From Duganella sp. CF458 (GTDB taxonomy: Bacteria; Pseudomonadota; Gammaproteobacteria; Burkholderiales; Burkholderiaceae_D), in NCBI RefSeq assembly GCF_900113115.1, contig NZ_FOOF01000001.1, positions 496,001-560,000 of the forward strand: DNA of 64,000 nt. The letters run 5' to 3'. The notes under the pieces were generated by a model. It worked only from the letters and a program-made list of their open reading frames with translations, was not told where the DNA came from and made no database searches. The position numbers and the translations under genes are program-made. Positions 24,375 to 32,684 of the stretch are shown here, in pieces; the first letter of the stretch is position 1; each line of letters starts with the position of its first letter.

Positions 24375-25466
24375 TTACTTCCCTCCTCGGCCAGCCTTGA
24401 TCAGGAAGTTCTGCATGGTCGATTCCGCCACCGACGCCCACTGGTTCTGGTCGTTGCGGAAGCGCTTCCACGGTTCGTAGATCTTGGCGAACTTGGCGTT
24501 CTTCGAAGCCTCCTCCGCCATCAGCTCATTGGAAGCCTTGTACGCCGCTTCCATGATGTCGTTGGAGTAGTTGCGCAGCTTGACGCCGTTTTTCATCAGA
24601 CGGCCCAGCGCGCTCGGGTTCTTGAAGTCGTACTCGGCCTGCATCACCACGTGTGCCTCGTAAGAAGCGCATTCCAGTGCGGCCTGGTATTCCTTCGGCA
24701 GCTTCTCCCACTCCTTGATGTTGACGTACAAGGTGAAGGAAGCACCCGGTTCCCACCAGCCCGGATAGTAGTAGAACGGTGCGACTTTGTAGAAGCCCAG
24801 CTTCTCGTCGTCGTATGGACCAACCCATTCCGCCGCGTCGATGGTGCCTTTTTCCAGCGCGGGATAGATGTCGCCACCAGCCAGCTGCTGCGGCACCGCG
24901 CCCAGGCGCTCCATCACCTTGCCGGCCAGGCCGGCGATGCGCATCTTGGTGCCCTTCAGGTCGGCCACGGATTTGACTTCCTTGCGGAACCAGCCGCCCA
25001 TCTGGGTGCCCGAGTTGCCGGCGATGAAGTTCATCACGCCGTAGTCCTTATAGAAGGCGCGCAGCAGCTCCTTGCCGCCGCCCTGGTCGTACCAGGCGGT
25101 GTGCTGGCGCGAGGTCAGCCCGAACGGCACCGCGCAGTCGAGGGAGAACGTTGCGTCCTTGCCGTAGTAGTAGTATGAAGCGCTGTGGCCGCATTCCACC
25201 GTACCCGCCTGTACCGCATCCAGCACCTGCAGGCCCGGCACGATTTCGCCGGCGGCGAATACGCGAATATTGAACTTGCCACCGGTCAGCTGCGACACGC
25301 GTTTGGTGAACGTGTCGGCTGCGCCGTAAATGGTGTCGAGGGATTTGGGAAAGCTGGATGCCAGGCGCCAGGTGATGGCAGGCATTTCGGCGGCGACAGC
25401 CGGTGCGGCGATAACTCCTGCGCCCGCACCTGCTGCGGCCTTCTTGATAAAGGAACGACGTTCCAT
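24375..25466 (-). CDS. TRAP transporter substrate-binding protein (DctP family)
   Basis: Periplasmic binding protein of 363 residues. The start MERRSFIKKAAAGAGAGVIAAP is a twin-arginine signal, as in the TakP group that binds alpha-keto acids. Domain motifs include VFAAGEIVPGLQVLDAVQAG and GDIYPALEKGTIDAAEWVGPYDDEKLGFYKVAPFYY. DctQ and DctM membrane subunits are missing on both sides, so it is an orphan here and must work with a transporter encoded elsewhere. Ligand assignment to 2-oxoacids is by subgroup resemblance only. Confidence 0.9.
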   Translation of the reverse strand: MERRSFIKKAAAGAGAGVIAAPAVAAEMPAITWRLASSFPKSLDTIYGAADTFTKRVSQLTGGKFNIRVFAAGEIVPGLQVLDAVQAGTVECGHSASYYYYGKDATFSLDCAVPFGLTSRQHTAWYDQGGGKELLRAFYKDYGVMNFIAGNSGTQMGGWFRKEVKSVADLKGTKMRIAGLAGKVMERLGAVPQQLAGGDIYPALEKGTIDAAEWVGPYDDEKLGFYKVAPFYYYPGWWEPGASFTLYVNIKEWEKLPKEYQAALECASYEAHVVMQAEYDFKNPSALGRLMKNGVKLRNYSNDIMEAAYKASNELMAEEASKNAKFAKIYEPWKRFRNDQNQWASVAESTMQNFLIKAGRGGK

Positions 25467-25517
25467 ACGTACTGTCTCCTTATGAGGGTTTTATCTCGGG
25501 ACAGTGTATGGAAATAT

Positions 25518-26870
25518 TTAGTTCCCGGCAACCACCATCTTTTCAATCAGGATCGAGCCGGTTTGCTTGGTGCCGCGCACCAGGACATCGGTGCCAATGC
25601 CGACGATGTCCTTGAACATATCCTTCATATTGCCGGCGATGGTGATCTCTTCCACCGGGTACTGGATCACGCCATTCTCCACCCAATAGCCGGACGCGCC
25701 GCGGCTGTAATCGCCGGTGACGTAGTTGGTGCCCTGGCCCATCAACTCGGTGACCAGCAGGCCGGTGCCCATCTTGCGCAACATGCCGGCAAAGTCGTCG
25801 TCCTTCCTGGTGTTCGAGGAAGTAATGGTGAGGTTGTGCGAGCCGCCGGCATTGCCGGTGGTTTTCATGCCCAGCTTGCGCGCCGAATAGGTCGACAGGA
25901 AGTAACCCTGCAACACGCCGTTCTTGACCACCTCGCGCTTGTGGGTGCGCACGCCTTCTTCATCGAACGGCGCGGAACCGATGGCGCCGACCACGTGCGG
26001 GTCTTCCTTGACCTGGATGTGCGAGGGGAAGACGTCCTTGCCCAGCGAATCGACCAGGAAGGTGGACTTGCGGTACAGCGCGCCGCCCGACGTGGCCTGG
26101 ACGAAGGCGCCCAGCAGGCCGGCTGCCAGCGGCGCCTCGAACAGTACCGGGCAGGTTCGGGTCGCCAGCTTGCGCGCGTTCAGGCGGGCCAGCGAGCGTT
26201 CGGCGGCATAGCGACCGACCGCCTCTGCACTCGCCATTTTCTTGGGATCGCGCACCGAGGTGTACCAGTCGTCGCGCTGCATCTTGGCGCCCTTGCCCGC
26301 GATCGGTGTCACCGAGAGGGTGTGGCGCGAGTAAGGATAGCCGCCGATGAAGCCGCGCGAGTTGGCCGACACGAAGTGCGACTGCTGCACATGCACGCCG
26401 GCGCCTTCGCTATTGGTCACGCGCGGATCGACCGCGAAGGCCGCTGCTTCAGCGCGCTGCGCCAGGACCACCGCTTCTTCCGTGGAAATCGCCCATGGAT
26501 AGAACAGTTGCAGGTCTTGAGGATTCTTTTCCAGCAGCTCTTCTTCCGCCAGGCCGGCGCAATCGTCTTCCGCCGTGAAGCGGGCGATGTTGTAGGCCGC
26601 TTCCACGGTCGCCTTCAGCGAAGCGGGGGAAAAATCGGAAGTGCTGGCATTGCCGCGTTTTTGGCCGATGAACACGGTGACGCCGATGCCCTTGTCGCGG
26701 TTTTGCTCGATGGTTTCAATCTTGCTCTTGCGGACCGAGACCGAGAGCCCGCTGCCTTCGCTGATCTCGACGGCGGCATCGGAACCGCCCTGCTCGCGCG
26801 CGTACTTCAAAACGTCGCGTGCCAGCTGTTTCAGCTGGTCCTGGGAATAGGAGAAGGCGGATTCGCTCAT
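25518..26870 (-). CDS. pmbA: PmbA/TldE metalloprotease subunit
   Basis: Partner of TldD in the TldD/E protease that matures modified peptides and degrades the CcdA antitoxin in E. coli. It has 450 residues. Typical sections are GLSVSVRKSKIETIEQNRDKGIGVTVF at the N terminus and GNAGGSHNLTITSS near the end, with the final RGASGYWVENGVIQYPVEEITIAGN. The TldE subunit lacks the metal site of TldD; tldD is not in this window. Start at MSESAFSYSQ (26870). It is divergent from darP, a neighbour pair common in proteobacteria. Confidence 0.93.
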   Translation of the reverse strand: MSESAFSYSQDQLKQLARDVLKYAREQGGSDAAVEISEGSGLSVSVRKSKIETIEQNRDKGIGVTVFIGQKRGNASTSDFSPASLKATVEAAYNIARFTAEDDCAGLAEEELLEKNPQDLQLFYPWAISTEEAVVLAQRAEAAAFAVDPRVTNSEGAGVHVQQSHFVSANSRGFIGGYPYSRHTLSVTPIAGKGAKMQRDDWYTSVRDPKKMASAEAVGRYAAERSLARLNARKLATRTCPVLFEAPLAAGLLGAFVQATSGGALYRKSTFLVDSLGKDVFPSHIQVKEDPHVVGAIGSAPFDEEGVRTHKREVVKNGVLQGYFLSTYSARKLGMKTTGNAGGSHNLTITSSNTRKDDDFAGMLRKMGTGLLVTELMGQGTNYVTGDYSRGASGYWVENGVIQYPVEEITIAGNMKDMFKDIVGIGTDVLVRGTKQTGSILIEKMVVAGN

Positions 26871-26964
26871 GGGGTGTTTTAGGGGTCTGGGCGTTAAAAC
26901 AGTTATCATAGCAGCCGTTTACCGTTTTTACAGGTGGGGTGTGTAAGCCCCTGCCGTCCATATC

Positions 26965-27573
26965 ATGCCAAATCCAAACCGTGGCTCGGTGGGCTTTCAG
27001 TCCAGCGAGTTCGAACAAGAATACGAACGCCCTTCCAAAACCGAGCTGAAACGCCAGTCCGACGCGCTGCAAGCGCTGGGCAAGGAACTGGTGGAAGCGC
27101 CGCGCGACCGAGTCAAGCGCGTGCCGATGCCGGAAGATGTGCGTGATGTCATTCTTGAATGCCAAAATATCAATAACCACGAAGGCCGCCGCCGCCAGAT
27201 GCAATTCATCGGCAAGAAGATGCGCACCCTGTCCGAAGAGGAAGTGGCTGCCATCAAGCGCACCATCGAAGGTTGGAAAGGCGCCTCCAAGGCCGATACC
27301 GCCGCCCTGCACGCGCTGGAACGCCGCCGCGACAAGCTGCTGGCCGACGACAAGGCCCTGACCGCACTGCTGGAAGAAGCGCCGCAGCTGGATGTGCAGC
27401 ACCTGCGCACCCTGATCCGCAACGCCCGCAAGGAGCAGGCTGAAAACAAACCGCCGAAGGCCTACCGCGAAATCTTCCAGATCCTGAAGGACCTGAACAA
27501 GCCGGCCGCCGCCGCTCCGTCGCCAGGCGAGGAGGTGGACGTCGACGCGCCCGAAGGCGATGAAGATGAGTGA
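26965..27573 (+). CDS. darP: DarP (YjgA), ribosome-associated 50S assembly factor
   Basis: Helical protein of 202 residues of the DUF615 family, which binds late 50S precursors near the peptidyl-transferase centre. Family stretches include SKTELKRQSDALQALGKELV, RVKRVPMPEDVRDVILECQ and RRRQMQFIGKKMRTL. The C terminus ends with an acidic tail (EEVDVDAPEGDEDE). Placement divergent from pmbA is conserved in many genomes. The gene overlaps mogA by 8 nt. Confidence 0.94.
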   Translation: MPNPNRGSVGFQSSEFEQEYERPSKTELKRQSDALQALGKELVEAPRDRVKRVPMPEDVRDVILECQNINNHEGRRRQMQFIGKKMRTLSEEEVAAIKRTIEGWKGASKADTAALHALERRRDKLLADDKALTALLEEAPQLDVQHLRTLIRNARKEQAENKPPKAYREIFQILKDLNKPAAAAPSPGEEVDVDAPEGDEDE

Positions 27574-28174
27574 CGAAACGCTCGTCGTTGGCCTGGTATC
27601 GGTCTCCGACCGCGCCAGCGGCGGCGTGTACCAGGACCAGGGCATTCCGGCGCTGGAAGAGTGGCTGCGCAGCGCCCTGACCAGCCCGTTGCGTTTCGAA
27701 ACGCGCCTGATTCCCGATGAACGCGCGCAGATCGAGTCCACCCTGGTGGACCTGGTCGACAACGTGCGCTGCCACCTGGTGCTGACCACCGGCGGCACCG
27801 GTCCGGCGCGCCGCGACGTGACGCCGGAAGCCACACTGGCCATCGCCACCAAGGAAATGCCGGGCTTCGGCGAGCAGATGCGCCAGGTCAGCCTGGCCTT
27901 CGTACCGACCGCCATCCTGTCGCGCCAGGTCGCCGTCATCCGCGAGACCGCCGGCCACGCTGCCCTCGTGATCAACCTGCCGGGCCAGCCGAAAGCCATC
28001 AAGGAAACCCTGGAAGGCCTGAAGGATGCCGACGGCAAGCAACTGGTCGGCGGCGTGTTCGCAGCCGTCCCTTACTGCATCGACCTGATCGGCGGTCCTT
28101 ACGCTGAAACCAACGACGCCGTGTGCAAGGCATTCCGCCCCAAATCCGCCATTCGCAAGAAGGACAACGCATGA
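27566..28174 (+). CDS. mogA: MogA, molybdopterin adenylyltransferase
   Basis: Adenylylates molybdopterin before molybdenum insertion during cofactor synthesis. It has 202 residues with the MoCF fold: VGLVSVSDRASGGVYQDQGIPALEEWL, the substrate loop LTTGGTGPARRDVTPEAT and the NLPGQPKAIKETLEGL segment. The ATG at 27566 is preferred because GAAGG then sits 8 nt away; the ATG two codons upstream is too close. It overlaps darP and its stop overlaps the next ATG (ATGA). It could serve the PaoABC enzyme encoded 2.3 kb away. Confidence 0.93.
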   Translation: MSDETLVVGLVSVSDRASGGVYQDQGIPALEEWLRSALTSPLRFETRLIPDERAQIESTLVDLVDNVRCHLVLTTGGTGPARRDVTPEATLAIATKEMPGFGEQMRQVSLAFVPTAILSRQVAVIRETAGHAALVINLPGQPKAIKETLEGLKDADGKQLVGGVFAAVPYCIDLIGGPYAETNDAVCKAFRPKSAIRKKDNA

Positions 28175-28839
28175 CCCACCTGCTGGATTCCATCGTCATC
28201 GACAGCAAGCCCAATCCGGAAGTGTCCGTGATCTGGATGCACGGCCTGGGCGACAGCGGCGAAGGCTGGGCGCCTATCGTCAATGAGCTGAACCTGAGCG
28301 GCCTGCCGGGTATCCGCTTCATCTTCCCGCATGCGAACACCATGCCGGTAACGATCAACGGCGGCTACGTCATGCGCTCGTGGTACGACATCATCCACAC
28401 CGACCTGGGTCGCCAGGAAGATGAGAAAGGCTTGCGCGAGTCGCAGATCCTGGTCGACGCGCTGATCGAACGCGAAATCGCGCGCGGCGTTCCTGCCGAC
28501 CGCATCGTGCTGGGCGGCTTCTCGCAAGGCTGTGCGATGACATTGCAGGCCGGCCTGCGCTATCCCAAGAAGCTGGCAGGCCTGATGTGCCTTTCCGGCT
28601 ACGTGCCGCTGGCCGACAAGGTGGCCGCCGAGCGCCACGCTGCCAACCAGGAGACCCCGGTCTTCATGGTGCACGGCCGTATGGACCCGGTGATCCCGAT
28701 CGACCGCGCGGTGGCATCGCGCGACCTGCTGGCGAAGCTGGGCTACCAGATTGAATGGCACGACTATCCGATGCAGCATTCCGCCTGCGCCGAAGAACTG
28801 GTACACATCTCGGCATGGCTGAAGAAAGTGCTCGCATAA
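28171..28839 (+). CDS. Carboxylesterase / acyl-protein thioesterase-like hydrolase
   Basis: Alpha/beta hydrolase of 222 residues in the phospholipase/carboxylesterase family (EstB, acyl-protein thioesterase type). The oxyanion region is VIWMHGLGDSGEGWAPIV and the nucleophile elbow is LGGFSQGCAMTL. The acid Asp is in HGRMDPVIPI and the His in DYPMQHSACAEEL. It is cytoplasmic by lack of a signal sequence. The ATG overlaps the mogA stop by four nucleotides, so darP-mogA-esterase looks like one transcription unit. Confidence 0.92.
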   Translation: MTHLLDSIVIDSKPNPEVSVIWMHGLGDSGEGWAPIVNELNLSGLPGIRFIFPHANTMPVTINGGYVMRSWYDIIHTDLGRQEDEKGLRESQILVDALIEREIARGVPADRIVLGGFSQGCAMTLQAGLRYPKKLAGLMCLSGYVPLADKVAAERHAANQETPVFMVHGRMDPVIPIDRAVASRDLLAKLGYQIEWHDYPMQHSACAEELVHISAWLKKVLA

Positions 28840-28848
28840 GACAACGCC

Positions 28849-29050
28849 TCACGACGCCGACCAGACCAGGTTCCACAGGTGGCCATCCAGGTCTTCGAAA
28901 CCCTGGTCATACATGAAAGGCGACGTTCATGAACGCCGCGTTCTCGCCGCTCAATTGCTCGTTGAAAGTAAAACCGAGCGCGGATAAGAAAGCCTTGGAC
29001 CGGTTCAGGTCCTTCACCGGGAAATTGAGGATAATCTGCTGCTGCGTTCG
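28849..29050 (-). pseudogene. VOC/glyoxalase-family remnant
   Basis: Two fragments of a vicinal-oxygen-chelate protein remain on the minus strand. The N-terminal one reads QIILNFPVKDLNRSKAFLSALGFTF..., ending with a stop after AFHV. The C-terminal one reads MYDQGFEDLDGHLWNLVWSAS. Intact relatives have roughly 60-70 residues between these parts, and here they are missing; the normal initiation codon is also absent. An internal deletion plus frame loss explains it. It lies between the esterase gene and the OhrR-like gene. Confidence 0.75.
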
Positions 29051-29079
29051 ACGACAAATGCTCCGCCAGGAGCGAAGCA

Positions 29080-29511
29080 TCAACCGAGGTTGCTGCTCAA
29101 CTTGTCCAACCCTGCCGCCAACCGCTCCACATCACCGGCTGTGATGGCGCAAGCCTCGGCAATCTTTTCGCTCACCTTCAGGCCTTCGGCGCGCAGCTTG
29201 CGGCCTCTGTCGGTCAAGGTCAGCACGCGGTTGCGCTCATCGTTCGGATCGCGGTCGCGCACCAGATAACCTTCCGCCTCCAGCCGCTTGACCAGCGGCG
29301 TGATCGAGCCGGAGTCCTGCTGCAGTCGCTCGGCCAGGCCCTTGATGCCCAAGCCCTCCTGCTGCCACAACACCACCATCACCAGGTACTGGGGATAGGT
29401 CAGGTTGAGCGGAGCCAGGATAGGCTTGTAGAGCTGCGTCACCTTCAGCGAAGTCGAATACAGCTTGAAGCAGAGATGCTGGTCCAGCGTAGGGGGCGTG
29501 CGTTTTTCCAT
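29080..29511 (-). CDS. OhrR/MarR-family regulator
   Basis: MarR-fold regulator of 143 residues. The winged helix reads LGIKGLAERLQQDSGSITPLVKRLEAEGYLVRDRDPNDERNRVLTLT. An N-terminal cysteine, C14 in DQHLCFKLY, is at the place of the peroxide-sensing cysteine of OhrR, so it may react to organic hydroperoxides. No ohr gene lies adjacent. TACAGT sits 7 nt before the ATG at 29511 with no Shine-Dalgarno, suggesting its own promoter and a leaderless start within the 32-nt gap after the upstream hydrolase gene. Confidence 0.82.
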   Translation of the reverse strand: MEKRTPPTLDQHLCFKLYSTSLKVTQLYKPILAPLNLTYPQYLVMVVLWQQEGLGIKGLAERLQQDSGSITPLVKRLEAEGYLVRDRDPNDERNRVLTLTDRGRKLRAEGLKVSEKIAEACAITAGDVERLAAGLDKLSSNLG

Positions 29512-29543
29512 GGCGCGTACTGTAGCACAGCCCCCCTTTGGGA

Positions 29544-30299
29544 TTAACGCTTGACCGCGGCCAGGATCACCTTCGCCACCGCTTCCGGTTGCGACGCCAT
29601 CGGCACATGGCTGGTCGGCAGCGTGGTGGTGGTCGCGTTCATCTTGGCAGCGAAGGATTTCTGCAGGCCCGGATCGATCATGCGATCCTTGGACGCGACA
29701 ATGTAGTAGCTCGGCTTGGTCTTCCACGCGGCCACGTCGACCTTGTCGCCGAAGGCGCTGGCCTTGATCGGGCCTTGGGTCGCGGTCATCAGGCGGTGCT
29801 CGGCAGGAGTCAGGTCCTGCGCGAAGTTGACGGCCATCGATTCCGCCGACAGGTAAATGAAGCCGTTGTTGTCGGGTTTCAGGGTGGCGATGCCGGGTGG
29901 CAGCGGGAAGTCCTTGCCCACTTCACCAACCACCTCGCCTTCCGATGGCGCGAAAGCGGCCACGTAGACCAGGGATTTCACCTTATCGCTGGCGCCAGCC
30001 TGGGTGATCACCGCGCCGCCCCAGGAGTGGCCGACCAGGACCACCTTGCCGCTTTGCGCATCGATCACGCGCTGGGCAAAGGCCACGTCGTCCGCCAGGG
30101 AGGTCAGCGGATTCTGCACCGATACCACCTTGACACCCTGTTTCTGCAGGATCGGGATGACCTTGTTCCAGGCGGAGCCGTCGGCGAAGGCGCCGTGTAC
30201 CAGTACGACAGTGGTGTCTTCGGCAGCGTGGGCAGGGGCAATGGCGGCGCCGGCAACCAGGGAAGCAGCAAACAGGGCGGATTTGATGGACGTTTTCAT
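29544..30299 (-). CDS. Secreted alpha/beta hydrolase
   Basis: Hydrolase of 251 residues with a signal peptide (MKTSIKSALFAASLVAGAAIAPAHA). Motifs are VVLVHGAFADGSAWNKVI for the oxyanion loop, GHSWGGA with nucleophile S92, and a C-terminal His in LPTSHVPMASQP. It is related to salicylate-esterase/EstC-like hydrolases. The start is MKTSIKS (30299), with AAGGAGC 4 nt upstream on the minus strand. Its promoter region carries two similar inverted-repeat sites (30322-30340 and 30363-30383), which the OhrR-like protein encoded next to it may bind. Confidence 0.85.
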   Translation of the reverse strand: MKTSIKSALFAASLVAGAAIAPAHAAEDTTVVLVHGAFADGSAWNKVIPILQKQGVKVVSVQNPLTSLADDVAFAQRVIDAQSGKVVLVGHSWGGAVITQAGASDKVKSLVYVAAFAPSEGEVVGEVGKDFPLPPGIATLKPDNNGFIYLSAESMAVNFAQDLTPAEHRLMTATQGPIKASAFGDKVDVAAWKTKPSYYIVASKDRMIDPGLQKSFAAKMNATTTTLPTSHVPMASQPEAVAKVILAAVKR

Positions 30300-30321
30300 G
30301 GCGAAGCTCCTTATAAGTAGT

Positions 30322-30383
30322 GTATTAATGATTAGCGCGCTCAGCGCATGGATATAAATATAGCGCACTAATCGTTAGTGTGC
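30322..30383. promoter_or_regulatory. Two related operator-like inverted repeats
   Basis: Site A, 30363-30383, is GCGCACTAA-TCG-TTAGTGTGC, a 9-bp inverted repeat with one mismatch. Site B, 30322-30340, read on the minus strand, is GCGCGCTAATCATTAATAC and matches site A in 14 of 19 positions. Both lie just upstream of the hydrolase start. This pattern is typical of MarR-type operators; binding is inferred. Confidence 0.6.
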
Positions 30384-30473
30384 AAATTATTTCTATCGAT
30401 TGGGAGAGAAACTTGAATTACTCGCCTTGGCTTAGATCCTGCCGCGCTTGCCGACGCGGAACCGCCATGCTGC

Positions 30474-32684
30474 TCAAACCAGTTTATCCAGTGTAATCGG
30501 CAGGTCGCGTACCCGTTTTCCTGTGGCGTGATAGACCGCGTTCGCCACCGCGGCGGCTACGCCGACGATGCCGATCTCGCCAATGCCGCGCGCACCCAGT
30601 TCATTGAAGCGCGTGTCATTGCCCGGTAACGCCACCACGTCGATGTCGCCGACGTCGGCATTCACCGGCACGTGGTAGTCGGCCAGGTTGGCGTTGGTGG
30701 CGCGGCCGTAGCGCCAGTCCATCTCGGTGTTTTCCATCAGGGCCATGCCCAGGCCCCAGACAATGCCGCCGATGAACTGGCTGCGCGCGGTCTTCGCATT
30801 CAGCACCGTGCCCACGTCGTAGCAGGCCGCGATGCGGGGCACGCGCACCGTGCCGAGGTCTGGATCAACATTCACCTCCACGAAGATGGCGCCGAAGGAA
30901 TGCATGGAATACTGCTTCTTCTCCTCGCCCGGTTTGGCTTCCGCATCGCCGCTCACCGCCTGCCCGCCATTGCGCGCTATAACCGCTGCCATTGGCTCGC
31001 CGCGTTCCGGCGTGGCGCGCAGCCGCAGCCAGCCACCGGCCGCCTCCACTTCGGCCGCATTGAAGCCGTGGAGCGGCGAATCCTTGTCGGACACCGCCAT
31101 CGCCACCAGTTTGTCGCGCGCAACCGTGCAGGCGCGATGCACGGCCGGGCCAACGCTGGCCGCTGTCATTGATCCGCCCGATACGGGTGCTTCGGGCATC
31201 TCGGTATCGCCCAGTTCAAAGCGCACCTTCTCGAGCGGCAGGCCCAGCGCGTCGGCCGCCACCTGGGTCATGATGGTGTAGGTGCCGGTGCCGATATCCT
31301 GTGAACCGCAGCGCACCAGCGCCGTGCCGTCAGGCGCAATGCTGGCCCATGCCTTGGCCGGCATGCGGTTGGCGGGATAGGTGGCCGTGGCCATGCCCCA
31401 ACCGACCAGCGTGCGGCCGGCCTTCATCGAGCGTGGCGCCGAAGTCCGCTTGGCCCAGCCGAAGCGTTCAGCAGCAACCTTGTAACACTCGCGCAGTTGC
31501 TTGGCTGAGAAAGGAATGTTCTTTTCCGGATCCTGTTCGGCGTAGTTCTGCAGCCGCAGGGCCACCGGGTCCATGTTCAACGCATAGGCCATTTCATCGA
31601 TGGCGCACTCGAGGGCGAAACTGCCTGTCGCCTCTCCCGGGGCGCGCATATAGGTGGGCACGCCGACGTTCAGCGTCGCCAGTTGCTGCGTGGTCTGCAG
31701 GCTGTCGCTGGCGTACATCATGCGCGTCGGCGAACTGCAAGGCTCGGTGAAATCGTCCTGCACCGACGTGTGCGAGATGGTGTCGTGCACCACCGCCAGC
31801 AGGCGGCCATCGGCGCTAGCGCCAAGGCGGAAGCGTTGTTCCGTCATTGGGCGGGCGCCGACCGGCGCGAACATCTGCGGCCGCTCGAGCGCCAGCTTGA
31901 CCGGGCGGCCAGCCATGCGCGCGGCCATGGCGGCCAGCACCACGTGCGACCACATATTGCCTTTGCATCCGAACCCGCCGCCGACGTAGGGCGATACCAC
32001 CCTTACCTTTTCCGGCGGTATGCCGAGCGCACGGGCGCAGTTCTTTCTTACGCCGGAGACGTACTGCGTAGCATCGTACAAGGTGAGGTGGTCGCCTTCC
32101 CAGGCGGCAATGGTGGCATGCGGTTCCATCGGGTTGTGGTTCTCGATCGGCGTGCTGTACAGGGCGTCGACGCGCTGGGCAGCCTGCGACAGGCCGGCTT
32201 GCACATTGCCGCGCTGCGTCTGCATTGGCCGGTCCGGCTGTTCTTTCGGTTTGCGCAGTTTGCGCTTGGCGGCCTGGAAGTCCAGCAGCGCCGGTTGCAG
32301 CGCATAACGCACCTTGATAGCGCGCGCCGCGTCTTGCGCCTGCTCCAGTGTTTCGGCCACCACGACCGCGATTGGCTGGCCGTTGTATTTGATCTCATCA
32401 TCCTGCAGCAGGTTCAGCTTTGGCGGCGGCGGTTTCTGCTCATCGCCGCCCGGCTTCTCGCGCGGCAGGCGTGGTGCGTTCTTGTGCGTCATGACCGCCA
32501 GCACGCCGCGCATGCTGCTTGCGCGCGCAGTGTCGATGGCACTGATGCGGCCCTTGGCGATGGTGCTGAGCACCAGCATTGCGTGCGCCACCCGCGGCAC
32601 GGCATGCTCTGCGGCGAAGGTGGCTGCACCCGTGACCTTCAGGCGGCCGTCGGTGCGGGGAATGGCTTGTCCGATCTGTTTCAT
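30474..32684 (-). CDS. paoC: PaoC-like molybdenum-binding aldehyde oxidoreductase subunit
   Basis: Large Moco subunit, 736 residues, of the periplasmic aldehyde oxidoreductase PaoABC (xanthine dehydrogenase family). Domain signs are TGAATFAAEHAVPRVAHAML, the PHATIAAWEGDHLTLYDATQ stretch, YVGGGFGCKGNMWSH and the catalytic glutamate in GARGIGEIGIVGVAAAVANA. It detoxifies aromatic aldehydes in E. coli. I start it at MKQIGQAIPRTDGRL (32684); the ATGA overlap with paoB supports this. A longer open frame upstream is paoB read out of frame. Cofactor insertion normally needs PaoD, which is absent here. Confidence 0.92.
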   Translation of the reverse strand: MKQIGQAIPRTDGRLKVTGAATFAAEHAVPRVAHAMLVLSTIAKGRISAIDTARASSMRGVLAVMTHKNAPRLPREKPGGDEQKPPPPKLNLLQDDEIKYNGQPIAVVVAETLEQAQDAARAIKVRYALQPALLDFQAAKRKLRKPKEQPDRPMQTQRGNVQAGLSQAAQRVDALYSTPIENHNPMEPHATIAAWEGDHLTLYDATQYVSGVRKNCARALGIPPEKVRVVSPYVGGGFGCKGNMWSHVVLAAMAARMAGRPVKLALERPQMFAPVGARPMTEQRFRLGASADGRLLAVVHDTISHTSVQDDFTEPCSSPTRMMYASDSLQTTQQLATLNVGVPTYMRAPGEATGSFALECAIDEMAYALNMDPVALRLQNYAEQDPEKNIPFSAKQLRECYKVAAERFGWAKRTSAPRSMKAGRTLVGWGMATATYPANRMPAKAWASIAPDGTALVRCGSQDIGTGTYTIMTQVAADALGLPLEKVRFELGDTEMPEAPVSGGSMTAASVGPAVHRACTVARDKLVAMAVSDKDSPLHGFNAAEVEAAGGWLRLRATPERGEPMAAVIARNGGQAVSGDAEAKPGEEKKQYSMHSFGAIFVEVNVDPDLGTVRVPRIAACYDVGTVLNAKTARSQFIGGIVWGLGMALMENTEMDWRYGRATNANLADYHVPVNADVGDIDVVALPGNDTRFNELGARGIGEIGIVGVAAAVANAVYHATGKRVRDLPITLDKLV

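Noticed and set aside
25185..26882. A 565-codon plus-strand frame opposite pmbA
   Set aside because: Antisense artefact; PmbA signatures on the minus strand are complete.
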